A stretch of DNA of 64,000 nucleotides from DATGJX01 sp963830545 (lineage in GTDB: Bacteria > Vulcanimicrobiota > Vulcanimicrobiia > Vulcanimicrobiales > Vulcanimicrobiaceae), in the NCBI GenBank assembly GCA_963830545.1, contig CAWHMK010000001.1, positions 930,001-994,000 of the forward strand, read 5' to 3'. The translations under genes and the position numbers were made by a program. Below the pieces are notes generated by a model. It was not told the origin of the DNA. It saw only the letters and a program-made list of their open reading frames with translations, and did no database searches. Positions 43,260-54,236 of the stretch are shown here, in pieces (the first letter of the stretch is position 1; each line of letters starts with the position of its first letter).

Positions 43260-46225
43260 TCGTTTCGGCGATCGCTGCAATTGCGTTCGGAAGGCTCGCG
43301 TGGCGGCAGATTGGCCCAGCCGCAGCCGGCGGACGTGTCGCAGCGGTTGCCGGGACGAATCGTAATCCGAATCTCTATTATTTCGGCGCCGCGGACGGCG
43401 GCGTTTTCAAAACGGAAAACGGCGGGCTGACCTGGCAACGCACCTGGCCGAAGAATGCGCCGGGAGCGCTTGGTTCGCTGGCTATCGCACCCAGCGATCC
43501 GCAAACCGTCTGGGCGGGAACGGGCGAATCCGCTGTACGCAACGATGCGTCGTACGGCGACGGCGTCTGGGTCACGCGTGACGGCGGAAAGCGTTGGCAC
43601 AACGTGGGGTTGCGCGATTCGTACACGATCTCGAGCATCCTGGTGGATCCGCGCGATCCGCTGCGCGCACTCGCCGGAGTCCTCGGCAATCCTTTTTCGG
43701 ACAGTGCGGATCGCGGCGTCTATCGCACGACCGACGGCGGACGCACGTGGCGGCATACACTGTATGCCGGCCCGCAAAGCGGCGTCAGCGACATGGCGTA
43801 CGATGCGCGCGATCCACGCATCGTGTACGCGGGCGTGTGGCAGCTGCGCCGAAAGCCGTGGACGTTCAGCAGCGGCGGCCCCGTAGACGGCATTTACAAA
43901 TCGGCCGACGGCGGCGTAACGTGGCGCGAATTGCACGGCGGCGGATTGCCCTCGGGGATCATGGGCCGCATCGGCATCGCCGTTGCGCCGAGCGATCCGC
44001 GCCGCGTCTACGCGCTCATTCAATCCAAAGCCGGATTGCTGTGGCGCTCGGATGACGCGGGCGCGCATTGGCGCCTCATGTCGAAAGACACGCTGATCGA
44101 TCAGCGGCCGTTTTACATGAGCCGGCTCGCCGTCGATCCGTCGAACGAAAATCACGTCTTTTTCGCTTCCGAAAATCTCATCGAAACGCGCGACGGCGGC
44201 AAGTCCTTTCACGATATAACGCAAGCGGTGCATCAAGATCATCACGGGTTTTGGATCTCGAGCGACGGAAAGCGCATCATAGAAGCGGATGACGGCGGCG
44301 CGCCCATCTCCATGGACGCAGGCACGACGTGGGATTGGCGCTACAACGTCGTGCTCGCGCAAACCTACCACGTGGGGTACGACGATGAAAATCCGTACCG
44401 CGTGTGCGGCGGCTTTCAGGACAACGATTCCTTTTGCGGCCTCTCGAATTCGCACAACCCGCTCGGGATTTTGGAAGCAGCATGGCGCGACGTCGCGAAC
44501 GATTCCGACGGCGTGAGCGTTTGGCCTCAGCCCGGCCGTCCGGCGCTGATTTGGAACATCGGCATCAACGAACTCAACGGTCAGCTGGGCATTTACGACA
44601 TGCGCTCGCGGCAGAACTACGACGTCACCCCGAGCGTCTTCGACACGAACGGCCGCCCGCTGGCGGGCGCTCCGTATCGCATCAACTGGGATACGCCGCT
44701 CGCATTTTCTCGCGCCGGTCCGCTTACGGCGTACTACGGCGCAAACGTCGTGTTTGCCACGCAGGATAGTGGACGTACGTGGCGGGCGATCAGTCCGGAT
44801 CTCACGCGCAACGATCCGAGGAAACAACAGGTTGCCGGCGGCCCGATCAACACGGATGTTTCCGGTGCGGAATTCTACGATACGCTCCTCGACGTCGCTC
44901 CCTCGCCAATCGATGCGAACGTCATCTGGACCGGATCGGACGACGGCGTGGTCGCGATGACGGCAGACGGCGGAGCGCACTGGCGCCGCTACGAGCTTCC
45001 GGTGCCGTCGTGGGGCAGAATCGAATGCGTCGAACCCTCGAATGCGTCCGCGCAGCGCGCATTCGCCGTTGTGGATCGCCATTATCTGGGCGATCGCAAA
45101 CCCTACGTTCTCGAAACCGATGACGGCGGCGCGACCTGGCATGACATCGCGCGCGGCTTGCCGCAAAATCAGTTCGCGCATGTCGTGCGTGAGGATCCCC
45201 TCAATCCCGGCGTGCTCTATGCAGGGCTCGAACAAGGCATTTGGATAAGCACCGACCGCGGCCGAAGCTGGCAGAATTTCAATCTCAATATGCCGTCCGT
45301 CGCCGTTTACGATCTGCGCGTGCAGCCGCGCACGCACGACCTCATCGCCGGCACGCACGGATTGGGGCTGTGGATTTTGGACGACCTCACGCCGGTTGCA
45401 TCCGCGCCGGCCGCGCAGAGCAGCAACGGTGTGACGATGTTTCCCATTCCGTTGACGTACAGCTGGTATGAATGGTGGACGAGCAGCTACGGCACATACG
45501 ACAGCGGATGCTGTGTTGCCGCAGGCGAATACAGCGGCACGAATCCGGAGTACGGTGCGGCCGTTTCGTACTATCTTCCGCGCGCGCTGCGTGCGAAGCC
45601 GTCGATCGAAATCGAAGACGCGAATAAACGCGTCGTGCGGCGCATCGCGGCGACGAATGCCGCCGGAATCAATCGCGTGTATTGGAATCTTACCGATGCT
45701 CCGCCGGTGCGCTGGAAAAGCGCGCGCGAGTGGAACGCGGGGCCCGATGACGGCCCTGCAGTGGTTCCCGGATTATATTACGCCGTGCTGCGCGCCGGAA
45801 CGCAGACGGAGCGCGAAGCGTTTTCCGTCCTGCCCGATCCGCGCGCGACGTGGACGCAGAACGATTACGAACAGCGCTATACGTTCGTGAAAAGTCTCGA
45901 CGACGAACTTTCCTCGATCGACACGGTTCTCAATCATCTCGACGCGATACGCGCGCACTCACACGGCCGGCTCGCGGCGAGTGCCGCGCAACTCTACGGG
46001 CGTTTCACCTCAGGCGTCGTCAACTCCGAAGACGACCAGTGGGTACCGGACAGTCTTCGCGAGCGCCTTACGATTTTGCAGGGCGACGTCGCGCTCTCGC
46101 AAGGCCCCCCGCTGCCGCCGCACTTGCGCGAAGCGGCCGTCATTCGCGCGCAATTCGAAACGGCGATGAGCGCCTATAACGGTTTTCTTTCGGCTTATAC
46201 GCTGACCAGGGAGGACAATCCATGA
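43256..46225 (+). CDS. VPS10/sortilin-like beta-propeller protein (copy 1)
   Basis: 989 aa, intact. A short hydrophobic N-terminus (IVSAIAAIAFG) precedes ten or so Asp-box/BNR repeats, for example TRDGGKRWHNV, TTDGGRTWRHT, TQDSGRTWRAI and TDDGGATWHDI, forming one or two propellers. A C-terminal beta domain and helical tail follow. Family members are exported and often called glycosyl hydrolases without proof. Its stop overlaps the TonB receptor start (ATGA), so it may work with that receptor. Confidence 0.83.
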   Translation: MIVSAIAAIAFGRLAWRQIGPAAAGGRVAAVAGTNRNPNLYYFGAADGGVFKTENGGLTWQRTWPKNAPGALGSLAIAPSDPQTVWAGTGESAVRNDASYGDGVWVTRDGGKRWHNVGLRDSYTISSILVDPRDPLRALAGVLGNPFSDSADRGVYRTTDGGRTWRHTLYAGPQSGVSDMAYDARDPRIVYAGVWQLRRKPWTFSSGGPVDGIYKSADGGVTWRELHGGGLPSGIMGRIGIAVAPSDPRRVYALIQSKAGLLWRSDDAGAHWRLMSKDTLIDQRPFYMSRLAVDPSNENHVFFASENLIETRDGGKSFHDITQAVHQDHHGFWISSDGKRIIEADDGGAPISMDAGTTWDWRYNVVLAQTYHVGYDDENPYRVCGGFQDNDSFCGLSNSHNPLGILEAAWRDVANDSDGVSVWPQPGRPALIWNIGINELNGQLGIYDMRSRQNYDVTPSVFDTNGRPLAGAPYRINWDTPLAFSRAGPLTAYYGANVVFATQDSGRTWRAISPDLTRNDPRKQQVAGGPINTDVSGAEFYDTLLDVAPSPIDANVIWTGSDDGVVAMTADGGAHWRRYELPVPSWGRIECVEPSNASAQRAFAVVDRHYLGDRKPYVLETDDGGATWHDIARGLPQNQFAHVVREDPLNPGVLYAGLEQGIWISTDRGRSWQNFNLNMPSVAVYDLRVQPRTHDLIAGTHGLGLWILDDLTPVASAPAAQSSNGVTMFPIPLTYSWYEWWTSSYGTYDSGCCVAAGEYSGTNPEYGAAVSYYLPRALRAKPSIEIEDANKRVVRRIAATNAAGINRVYWNLTDAPPVRWKSAREWNAGPDDGPAVVPGLYYAVLRAGTQTEREAFSVLPDPRATWTQNDYEQRYTFVKSLDDELSSIDTVLNHLDAIRAHSHGRLAASAAQLYGRFTSGVVNSEDDQWVPDSLRERLTILQGDVALSQGPPLPPHLREAAVIRAQFETAMSAYNGFLSAYTLTREDNP

Positions 46226-49200
46226 CATCGCAGGCACGAGTTGCCGCTCTTTTCACGCTGGCTGCGTTTACCTGGAGTTTCCTCGGCGCAGGCGGCGCAG
46301 CACGCGCCGGCACGACGGGATCGCTCAGCGGCACCGTGCTGGACAGCAGCACGTCCGCGCCCGTGCCCGACGCACACGTGACGGCGGTGAGTCCGTCGCA
46401 GGTCGAGAACGCGACCACGGACGCAACCGGACGTTTCACATTCGCTTCGCTCGCGCCCGACACGTATACGGTTTCCGCACAGAAAGCCGGCTACCAGTCC
46501 GTTTCGGTCTCCGGCGTCACTGTGTTCGCCGACAATCAGCAGACGCTCGAGCTGCGCATGCACAGTGCGCTCAAGACCATCGCAAACGTCACATCGCGAA
46601 GCGCAATGGATTTAGTGCGTCCCGGAACGACGGCGGACGTATATTCCGTCAATGCGGCGCAGCAATCGCGCCTCAGCGTCGCTGGGCGGCGGCGGGGATT
46701 TGAACAGCGCGTTTTCCGCAATCGCAAGCGTTCCGGGCGCATACGTTCCATCCAATCAATCCGGATATCTGCAAGCGGTGCACGTGCGCGGCGGCGATGC
46801 ATATGAAGTCGGCTACGAGTTCGACGGCATCCCCGTCAACCGCGCCTTCGACAACTATCCCAGCGGCGCGCTCTCGTCCCTCGGGCAGCAAGAACTGCAA
46901 GTCTACACCGGCGCAACGCCTGCCAACGGCGAAGCGCAGGGTCTCGCCGGTTTCGTCAATCAAGTCATCAAGAGCGGCACGTATCCCGGTTTTGCGAGCG
47001 TCGAACTCAGTGCGGGCTCGCCGGCGTTCTATCACAGCATTTCGGTCGAAGCCGGCGGCGCATCGCCGAACCGCTTGTTCAGCTATTACGTGGGCCTGAG
47101 CGGCGCGAACAAAGACTTCCGCTACGTCGATCAGTCGAACGGACAGTCGTATGCGTCGGAATTCGGACCGATCCTCGGCTCATGTTTCGCGGGCCTGCCC
47201 GACTCGTCGGTGTTCGCATCGTGCTACACGAACGGTCAACCGAACGTTTCGGGAGAAGCCGCTGGCGGTCCGGTTCCGGGTTACATTCTGGGACCGATTC
47301 CGTACGGAAACTACACGACCAATCTCTTCTCGCGCGATAACGTGCTCAATCTGCACTTCGGCATTCCGCACAAGGGCGACACGGGACGCGACGACGTGCA
47401 ACTGCTGTACGAAGACGAAGCGCTGCAAACGGCGCTCTATAATTCCGGCTTCGACATGGGCATACCGTCGAATCCGAACGATCCGCTGTACGCGGCGTTC
47501 AACAACGCGTTCCTGGTGCCGTTCTATTCCGACTATTACACCTATGCGGGAGCATCCGGGACGCTGCTGCCGGCTAATTACGCCTCCCTCGTGCAGCCGT
47601 ACTTGTTCCCCTCGTCGCCGTCGAACCGTCAATTCGGGTCGCAGATTGCGCTCGCGCAGCGCGACGTCCAGTACAACGATCAAGGCATCGTGAAACTCCA
47701 GTATCAGAAGAACTTCGGCAGCGACTCGTATCTGCGGCTCTACGGCTACTCGTACTATTCGGACTACATCTCGACAGGGCCGGTATCGTCGTATGAATTC
47801 ACCGGCTTCGATTCCGGTGATTACGAATTGAACGCGCATACGCGCGGGGTGAGCGCGGAATTCGCCAAGCAATTCGGTTCGCATCATCTGCGTGCAGATT
47901 CAAGGCTCGTACACTACGGCGAACGCACTGCGCATTTACAACGAGCAGCCGTTCGGAGCGTTCGGGGCCTCGTCGAATCCGGAAGACAACTTCGCCGTTC
48001 TCGTCAATCCGTCGGATCTCGCGAGCGGCACGTGCTATGCGATACCCACTGGAGCGCCCAGCGGTTCGGCGACCCCGACGAGTTGCAACTCGACGGCGGG
48101 CACGGCAACCTTTGCATCGTTGGGCGGCATCGGCGCAGGAACGCTGCCCGCGAGTTGTCCTGCAACGGCTACGGATCTGCTCTCGTGCGCAAGCTCGTAT
48201 ACGTGCGGTCCGAATCCATGCTCGTTTTTCGTCGGAGGAACCGGCGCGTACGGCGAATACAACAAAGTCACGCCGTACTTCACGGGTTTTTCCGTTACCG
48301 ACCAATACCGTCCGAGCGACAAACTCTCCATCAATGCCGGGATCCGGCTGGACCGCTACGACTTCAAAGGTGACAACACGGACACCGGCCCTGCCCGAAC
48401 GTTCTGGTTCGACTCGTTCAACAACGACACGTGCTACGACACGCAAAATTCGCAGCTCGTTCGACAAGACCGCCCTCGGGGTATTCGGGAGCCGTTGCGG
48501 AACGGCCGGACCGCAATACGTCGACCTGCTCAATGCGAACGGCACGGCAAACCAGTACACGCTGCTCAACACGCCGAGTCAAGAATACATCTACAATGTT
48601 TGGCAGCCGCGCTTGGGCGCGACGTATACCGCTCGATCCGAACACCGTGCTGCGCGCGAGCTTCGGCCGCTACAACGAGCAGCCGACGTCGGCATACGAA
48701 CAGTACGATTCGATCCAAGCGGACCTGCCGCAGTTGCTGGCTGGCTTTTACAGTCTCGGGTTCCGCGCTCCAGGACACGACGTGCGGCCGCCGATCAGTT
48801 ACAACACGGATTTTTCGATAGAGCATCAATTTCCGCACACCAGCGTTTCGGTGAAGTTCACGCCGTTCTTACGAAAGACACACGATGAAGTCGAGAACTT
48901 CTACACCAACACGAAAGCCGGAATCATTTCGGGCCTCAACGCGGGCAATCAAACCTCGGAAGGTTTCGAGTTCGCACTGACCGCCGGCGACTTCGAGCGG
49001 AACGGGCTAGCGGGGCAACTCTCATTTGCCTACACGAATTCGTACGTGCAATACAACCCGCTGCCCAACGGCCAGTCGATTCTTTCACCGATCAACGCCG
49101 ACATTCAACAGTACAACGCCTATACGCAGTACTGCCAGATGCATCCGTCCGCGAATGCGGCGGATCGCTGCTACACCGGCCCGAGCGGCGTTGCGGACAC

Positions 49201-50007
49201 AACGAATGGATTGCCGGCCGCCGCTTGCTACACGCCGGCCGGAACGCCGGACTCATCCTGCACCGCGGGCGACATCGGGAATCCGTATTGGAACGCTCCG
49301 CCGCAAGGATTGCTCGACTTGAACGGGCGGTATCTCCCCTATTCGACGAATCCCGGCGGCCTGGGAACGGGCGTGAACGCCTACAATTTCCCGTACGTCG
49401 CATCGCTGGTGCTGAATTACAAGCACGACAAACTCGCGATAACGCCGGCGTTCCAGTTCGTCGCGGGCAACCGTTACGGCGCGCCGGAAACCACGCCGGG
49501 CATCGACCCGGCAAGCGGATGCAGCGCGCTGACGAGTCCTGTCGCTAACGATCCGCGGTATCCTTACGGTCTGCCGGGAGGCACCGGATATGACGCCGCG
49601 ACCTGCCAAGCCGTGACCGGAACCTCGCTCGTCATTCCCGATCCGTACACCGCTCAGTTCGATGGAATCGGCGCGTTCCGGCAACCCGCGCAGTTCCTCG
49701 CGCACCTGCGCATCTCGTACGATCTCTCGCCCAAAGCGAACCTCACCCTCACCCTCGCGAACATCGTCAACACGTGCTTCGGCGGGCAGCGCACGGGCTT
49801 TACGTACCTGATGAACGGCAAGGTCTGCAGCTGACACCAACCTCGCGAGCTTCGTATCGCCGGTCGGCAACGTCTACAACCCGGGCGACAACATCCAGCC
49901 GTTCCAGCGTGTACCCGTACGAGCCGGATTTCGGCGTGTACAACGATCAGGCCAGTTCGCTGGGCATGCCGTTCAGCGCGTATCTCACGCTGCGGATCAA
50001 GATCTAA
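46222..50007 (+). pseudogene. TonB-dependent receptor with carboxypeptidase-like domain, six +1 frameshifts
   Basis: The signal peptide and a CarboxypepD_reg domain (GSLSGTVLDSS to VTVFADNQQTLEL) open the gene in one frame. The plug continues in the next frame (GGGGDLNSAFSAIASVPG, then HVRGGDAYEVGYEFDGIPV). The barrel then passes through further frames to the final strand, SAYLTLRIKI. Shifts lie near 46680, 47891, 48458, 48630, 49831 and 49908. Each is +1 and the encoded protein text is well preserved between them. Removing one base at each site restores a receptor of about 1260 residues. It may be a recent pseudogene or an assembly artefact. Confidence 0.82.
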
Positions 50008-50016
50008 GCAGCGATC

Positions 50017-50352
50017 TTAGGAGATAGGCGGAGGAACCGCGTTGCCCTCGCGGTCCTCGCGGTGCGCATGCGCGCCGCTCCACGTTTTGGTTTGGGTCTG
50101 CGTTTCGAGGATTGGCGGCTTGCCCTCGGTTGGGCGCATGCTCCGCGCCAGCAAAATGCCGCCCGCGATCGCCAGCAGCGCCGCGGGAATCGCAAACCAC
50201 AGCCACGCCGGCGTCGTCGGAGATTGGCCCTCGAGCCACAGCCGCTCACGCGCGCATCCGTCGTGTTTCGGATCGCCTTCCATGAACACGTTCCGGTGCT
50301 TGGGGCACTCATTGTTCAGGCAGGTGTAGTAGACGATTTCCATGGAGTCCAT
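50017..50352 (-). CDS. Zinc-ribbon-like membrane protein, 111 aa
   Basis: The N-terminus has YTCLNNECPKHRNVF with a later GC, a Cys pattern suggesting a small zinc ribbon. One TM helix follows (AWLWFAIPAALLAIAGGILLA) and a polar tail. Starts at 50352 and 50343 are both possible. Function unknown. Confidence 0.65.
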   Translation of the reverse strand: MDSMEIVYYTCLNNECPKHRNVFMEGDPKHDGCARERLWLEGQSPTTPAWLWFAIPAALLAIAGGILLARSMRPTEGKPPILETQTQTKTWSGAHAHREDREGNAVPPPIS

Positions 50353-50377
50353 AGCACTCCACGTATACCCGGCCGCG

Positions 50378-50953
50378 TCAGCGGATGAACCAACCGAGAG
50401 CGAAGAAGACGATGCCGATGAGCGTCGCGCCGCCCGCGGTGTAGAGAAACACCTTGTTTTGCGCGAGCGCCGAGAGCGAGACCAGCACGATGGAGACTTC
50501 GAACAGCGTCGCCGACACTTCGTATTTCTCGTACGCCTGCATGTAGCGCTCGGAACGCCGGTAGTGATCGTCCGATTCGGACTGCAGACGCTGCGCCTCG
50601 GGCAGAATCGCGTTTTTGGCCTGCTCGTCTTCCTTGGCCATTCCGCTCTGGATCGTTTTCAGGCCTGCCGCACTGGAAACCAGGCCGGCCGTGATCAACG
50701 CCTGGTTCAGCTGCACTTTTATCCGCTTGGATTCGTAATAGTTGTACTGGTCGGACGCTTTGGACATGGCGAGAATCGCTTCGTTCTTCGCAGCGAGACC
50801 CGAGATCGAACTGTGATTCGCAAAGAGCGTCGCGATCGCCGCAAAAACGGCGATGATCGCCGCCAGCAGCGGAACGGTTTTCATGCCGCGCGAGAGCTGG
50901 GCGTCGCGTTCGGCGACGTCGCTCATCGTCCGCGTGGCGTCGAAATCAGCCAT
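50378..50953 (-). CDS. DUF4337-type membrane protein
   Basis: ATG 50953 gives 191 aa; the longer frame spans other genes. TM1 (VPLLAAIIAVFAAIATLFA) is followed by a helical segment with YYESKRIKVQLNQ, and the C-terminal pair of TMs (VSIVLVSLSALAQ and TAGGATLIGIVFFALGWF) matches DUF4337. Role unknown. Confidence 0.78.
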   Translation of the reverse strand: MADFDATRTMSDVAERDAQLSRGMKTVPLLAAIIAVFAAIATLFANHSSISGLAAKNEAILAMSKASDQYNYYESKRIKVQLNQALITAGLVSSAAGLKTIQSGMAKEDEQAKNAILPEAQRLQSESDDHYRRSERYMQAYEKYEVSATLFEVSIVLVSLSALAQNKVFLYTAGGATLIGIVFFALGWFIR

Positions 50954-50985
50954 GCGCGCGGCTTCTCGCCGCTTGTTTTGCGGCC

Positions 50986-51429
50986 CTATGCGGCGTATGA
51001 AATGGAAACGATTTTCAGCGGTACGTTGCCCGCCGGGCGCTGCCAAACTACACGGTCGCCCGCGCGATGTTCGAGAAGCGCTCGCGCGAGCGGCGAGAGC
51101 CAGCTGATGCGGCCTTGCAGCGGATCGGCTTCGTCTTCGCCGACGATACGGTAGACGCTGCGTTTGCGATCGGGTGCTTCGACGGTGACGTCCGCGCCGA
51201 AACGGACAACGTCGGCGGGTTGATCTTCCGGCCGAACGACGACGGCGTCCTCGACCCGTCCCTGGAGAACTTCGGCCGAACGTTCGTCGCCGGCGGCCTG
51301 TGCCGCCGCGAGACGCCGCTGCAAATCCGCGTACCCCTGTGGGGTGACGTAGTAGGGATGCCGGCGCTGCGGGCGCTTCGCAACGACCTCGGTGTCTCCG
51401 TCGTCTTCTTTGACAAATGCGCGGCTCAC
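50986..51429 (-). CDS. GreA/GreB-family transcription factor
   Basis: 147 aa. The N-terminal helices (YYVTPQGYADLQRRLAAAQA) form a shortened coiled coil, and the C-terminal FKBP-like domain reads VRFGADVTVEAPD through VYRIVGEDEADP and ISWLSPLARALLEH. The acidic tip residues of classical GreA are not obvious, so it may modulate RNA polymerase rather than cleave transcripts. Confidence 0.83.
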   Translation of the reverse strand: MSRAFVKEDDGDTEVVAKRPQRRHPYYVTPQGYADLQRRLAAAQAAGDERSAEVLQGRVEDAVVVRPEDQPADVVRFGADVTVEAPDRKRSVYRIVGEDEADPLQGRISWLSPLARALLEHRAGDRVVWQRPAGNVPLKIVSISYAA

Positions 51430-51435
51430 GGTAAG

Positions 51436-52416
51436 TTAACGTATACCCGCTTTGCCTGCAAACAAGACGGCGGCGCCCTCCGCCCGGTCTTCGCGTACGG
51501 CCGCCAGCGCCCGCGCTCCGTCGTCCAACGAAAACGCGGTCACATGCGGCTGAAGCCGCAGTTGCGCCGCAAGTTCGAGGAAGTCGCGCGCGTCCGTGCG
51601 CGTCATGTTTGCAACGCTGCGTATTTGGCGTTCGCCCCACAGCAGTGAATCGTAGTCGAACGCCGGCATGCGATCCAAGTGGATGGCATTTATGGCGACC
51701 ACGCCGCCTTTTTTGAGCGCGCGCAATGCCGCGACCACCACGTCTCCCGACGGCGCGAACGTCACCGCGCGATCCAAGCGCCGGGGAGGGGTTTCGGTGG
51801 CCTCGCCGACCCAGACCGCGCCTAGGCTTCGCGCGAGCTCGCAGTGCGCCTCGCCACGCGTCGCCACGTAGACTTCACAGCCCCATGCGCGCAGAACTTG
51901 CAGCGCCAAATGCGCGGACGCGCCGAATCCGTAGAGGCCGACTCGCTCTCCGGGGCGCACGCCGGCAACGCGAAGCGATCGAAAACCGATGATGCCGGCA
52001 CACAGGAGCGGCGCCGCCTGCTCCGCCGTCATCTCCGGCGGAATCGGAACGGTGAAATCCTCGCGCACCGAGACGTACTCGGCGTATCCGCCGTCGCGAT
52101 CGTAACCCGTGAATACCGGGTCGTCGCACAAGTTCTCGCGACGGCTGCAGCAGTACTCGCACGTCCCGTCCGTTCCACCGAGCCACGAAACACCCAAAAG
52201 GCCGCTCGAGGCTGACGTTTCCCCGACGATCTGATGGCCCGGCACGATGCTCGAACGGTGCGGCGCGAGCTCTTCATCGACCACGTGCAGATCGGTCCGG
52301 CAGACGCCGCACGCCAGCACGCGCAGGACGATCTCGCCCTCGACGGCTTGCGGCTGCGGGCGGTCTTCCAGCACGAGTTCGCCGCGCGCACCCGCATGGT
52401 GCACGAGCGCCTTCAC
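51436..52416 (-). CDS. Zinc-dependent alcohol dehydrogenase
   Basis: GTG 52416 overlaps the MrpD stop by 4 bp; 326 aa. The catalytic zinc site is ACGVCRTDLH and GHQIVGE, the structural zinc Cys cluster is CEYCCSRRENLC, and the Rossmann region is GLYGFGASAHLALQV. It resembles the alcohol dehydrogenases known in stress operons. Tight coupling to the antiporter operon is unexplained. Confidence 0.88.
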   Translation of the reverse strand: MKALVHHAGARGELVLEDRPQPQAVEGEIVLRVLACGVCRTDLHVVDEELAPHRSSIVPGHQIVGETSASSGLLGVSWLGGTDGTCEYCCSRRENLCDDPVFTGYDRDGGYAEYVSVREDFTVPIPPEMTAEQAAPLLCAGIIGFRSLRVAGVRPGERVGLYGFGASAHLALQVLRAWGCEVYVATRGEAHCELARSLGAVWVGEATETPPRRLDRAVTFAPSGDVVVAALRALKKGGVVAINAIHLDRMPAFDYDSLLWGERQIRSVANMTRTDARDFLELAAQLRLQPHVTAFSLDDGARALAAVREDRAEGAAVLFAGKAGIR

Positions 52417-54236
52417 CGGGCGGCGACGACGAGATAAACGGTATACGCGGCGATGCCGAACATCATGTACGCAACGTAATCCGTAAAGATGCCGCTGTGA
52501 AGTCCGCGCAGCTGCCGAAGCACGGGCCGGAATATCGGGCTGAGTTTTTGCGGAATATGGTCGCGGAACAGCCCGAGAAGCGCGGCAACGACCGCGGCCG
52601 CGGTAACGCTTAGATTGATCGCGACGTCCTGCGCGGCTCGCGGCTGAAACGGCGCGGACGGCAACGGCTCGTGCGCGTTGTGCAGCACGGCCGCGACGTA
52701 ATACGGCCGGTCGACGAACGCGCGTGCGGCGCGTTCTACGCCGTGCCAAACGTTGCCGCTCATGCCGATCCAGACGGCGATCGCGAGCAGCAACACCGGT
52801 ACGGCGAGCATCGTCCACGGCGTTTTGTCCAGACGCTCGCCGTCGCATTCGGGCTCTTCCTCGCGCGGAGAATACCCGGTAATCTGCCCCTTGCCGATTC
52901 CGAACGTTACGTGCAAGCCTGCGCGCAGCACCGCGCCCGCGTCGATCGCCGACGCAAACGCCATGACCATCGCCAGCGCGAAAAGCTCGCGATCTTTCAT
53001 TGCCGCGTCGTACAGCACTTTTGCCGCGGAGATCGCGAACGGCGGCATGCCCGCAAGCGCCAGCCCGCCAATCAGAAACAGCGCGCTGTTGAGCGGCACG
53101 CTGCGCCCCTTTCCACCGAGCACCTGTTCGTCCAGAGAGCGGAAACGGTTGAGATAGTTGCCGGCGCAGACGAATAGCGAACTCTTAATCAAACCGTGCG
53201 CGAGAACGAAAAGCGCTGCCGCCGCGGCTCCGGCGGCTCCGAAAAGACCGATGGCGGCGACGAACATTCCGGAGTGGCTGACGGTTGAAAATGCCAGCAG
53301 GCGCTTGAGATGCCGCTGCGCGTAGGCCATGATCGCGCCGACGAGCGCAGTCGCGACGCCGACGCCCAAGAACAACGCCTGTATCTGATGCGCTTCCGGC
53401 CTGAGCGCGCCGGAAAACACGGTCCAATATATCCGCGCGACGCCGTAAAGCGCCACCTGCACCATGACGCCCGAAAACAAGATGCAAATGGGAGTCGGTG
53501 CGACGGCGTGCGCGTCGTCGAGCCAGAAGTGAAACGGCGCAACCGCGCCCTTCACGAAATATCCTACGGCGATCAATGCGAATGCCGCCAGCACGAGCGC
53601 GTCCGGCGGACGTTGCGCAAGCACTTCCCCGAGTTGAGCCAAATTCAGCGCGTCTGTGCGAGCATAAATCAGCCCGATGCCGAGCAGCACGACGAACCCG
53701 GCGATCGTGTTCGTGACACCCAAATTAATAGCGCCCTCGATCGACTCTGCTTCCTCGATCTTGTGCGCCGTCAGAGCGATGGCCGCAGCGGTCATCAATT
53801 CGAACCAAACGAACATGTTGAATAAATCGCCGGTCAGCGCGTAACCGCACATCGCTCCCAAAAACGCGAGCAGCAGCGAATGGAAGAGCGTGCCGACGAG
53901 GTCGAACTTCATCCACGTATAGAGAATTGCCGCAAACACCAGCAGCGCGATGAAGGCCGCGAGGCCCGCGCCGATCGGGTCGACGGTAAAACTGATGCCG
54001 ACTGCGAGATCGTGCCGCGGAATCCAGCCGCCCATCCAGTGCACGACCGGACCGTGCGCCGCCGTGTAAAACATCAGCGCCAGCGCCATGCCGAGAACTG
54101 CGAGCGCGGCAGCGGAGGCGACGATCGAACTGAGGACGCGCGGCATCAGCTTCGTGAACGGTGCGAGCAGCGCCGCCGCGAGCAGCGGAATCGCCAGGCA
54201 CAGCGGCGCAAACGCGTTAGCGGTTGCGGAGCTCAT
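52413..54236 (-). CDS. mrpD: Mrp Na+/H+ antiporter subunit D (MnhD/NuoN-like)
   Basis: 607 aa from ATG 54236, overlapping MrpC by 4 bp. A proton-translocating antiporter-like membrane subunit of the Complex I family. ALTGDLFNMFVWFELMT contains the conserved Glu of TM5, VKGAVAPFHFWLDDAHA the broken-helix Lys and His, and AHGLIKSSLFVCAG the second Lys helix. It is the only large antiporter subunit in the operon. Confidence 0.9.
   Translation of the reverse strand: MSSATANAFAPLCLAIPLLAAALLAPFTKLMPRVLSSIVASAAALAVLGMALALMFYTAAHGPVVHWMGGWIPRHDLAVGISFTVDPIGAGLAAFIALLVFAAILYTWMKFDLVGTLFHSLLLAFLGAMCGYALTGDLFNMFVWFELMTAAAIALTAHKIEEAESIEGAINLGVTNTIAGFVVLLGIGLIYARTDALNLAQLGEVLAQRPPDALVLAAFALIAVGYFVKGAVAPFHFWLDDAHAVAPTPICILFSGVMVQVALYGVARIYWTVFSGALRPEAHQIQALFLGVGVATALVGAIMAYAQRHLKRLLAFSTVSHSGMFVAAIGLFGAAGAAAAALFVLAHGLIKSSLFVCAGNYLNRFRSLDEQVLGGKGRSVPLNSALFLIGGLALAGMPPFAISAAKVLYDAAMKDRELFALAMVMAFASAIDAGAVLRAGLHVTFGIGKGQITGYSPREEEPECDGERLDKTPWTMLAVPVLLLAIAVWIGMSGNVWHGVERAARAFVDRPYYVAAVLHNAHEPLPSAPFQPRAAQDVAINLSVTAAAVVAALLGLFRDHIPQKLSPIFRPVLRQLRGLHSGIFTDYVAYMMFGIAAYTVYLVVAAR

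Noticed and set aside
43232..45358. 708-codon minus-strand frame opposite VPS10 copy 1
   Set aside because: Long shadow frame caused by GC-rich codons; the plus-strand frame has clear Asp-box repeats and coupled start and stop.
46222..50007. Programmed +1 frameshifting of the TonB receptor
   Set aside because: Six shifts in one mRNA without a common slippery codon and stop make it implausible; error or decay is simpler, though reads must decide.
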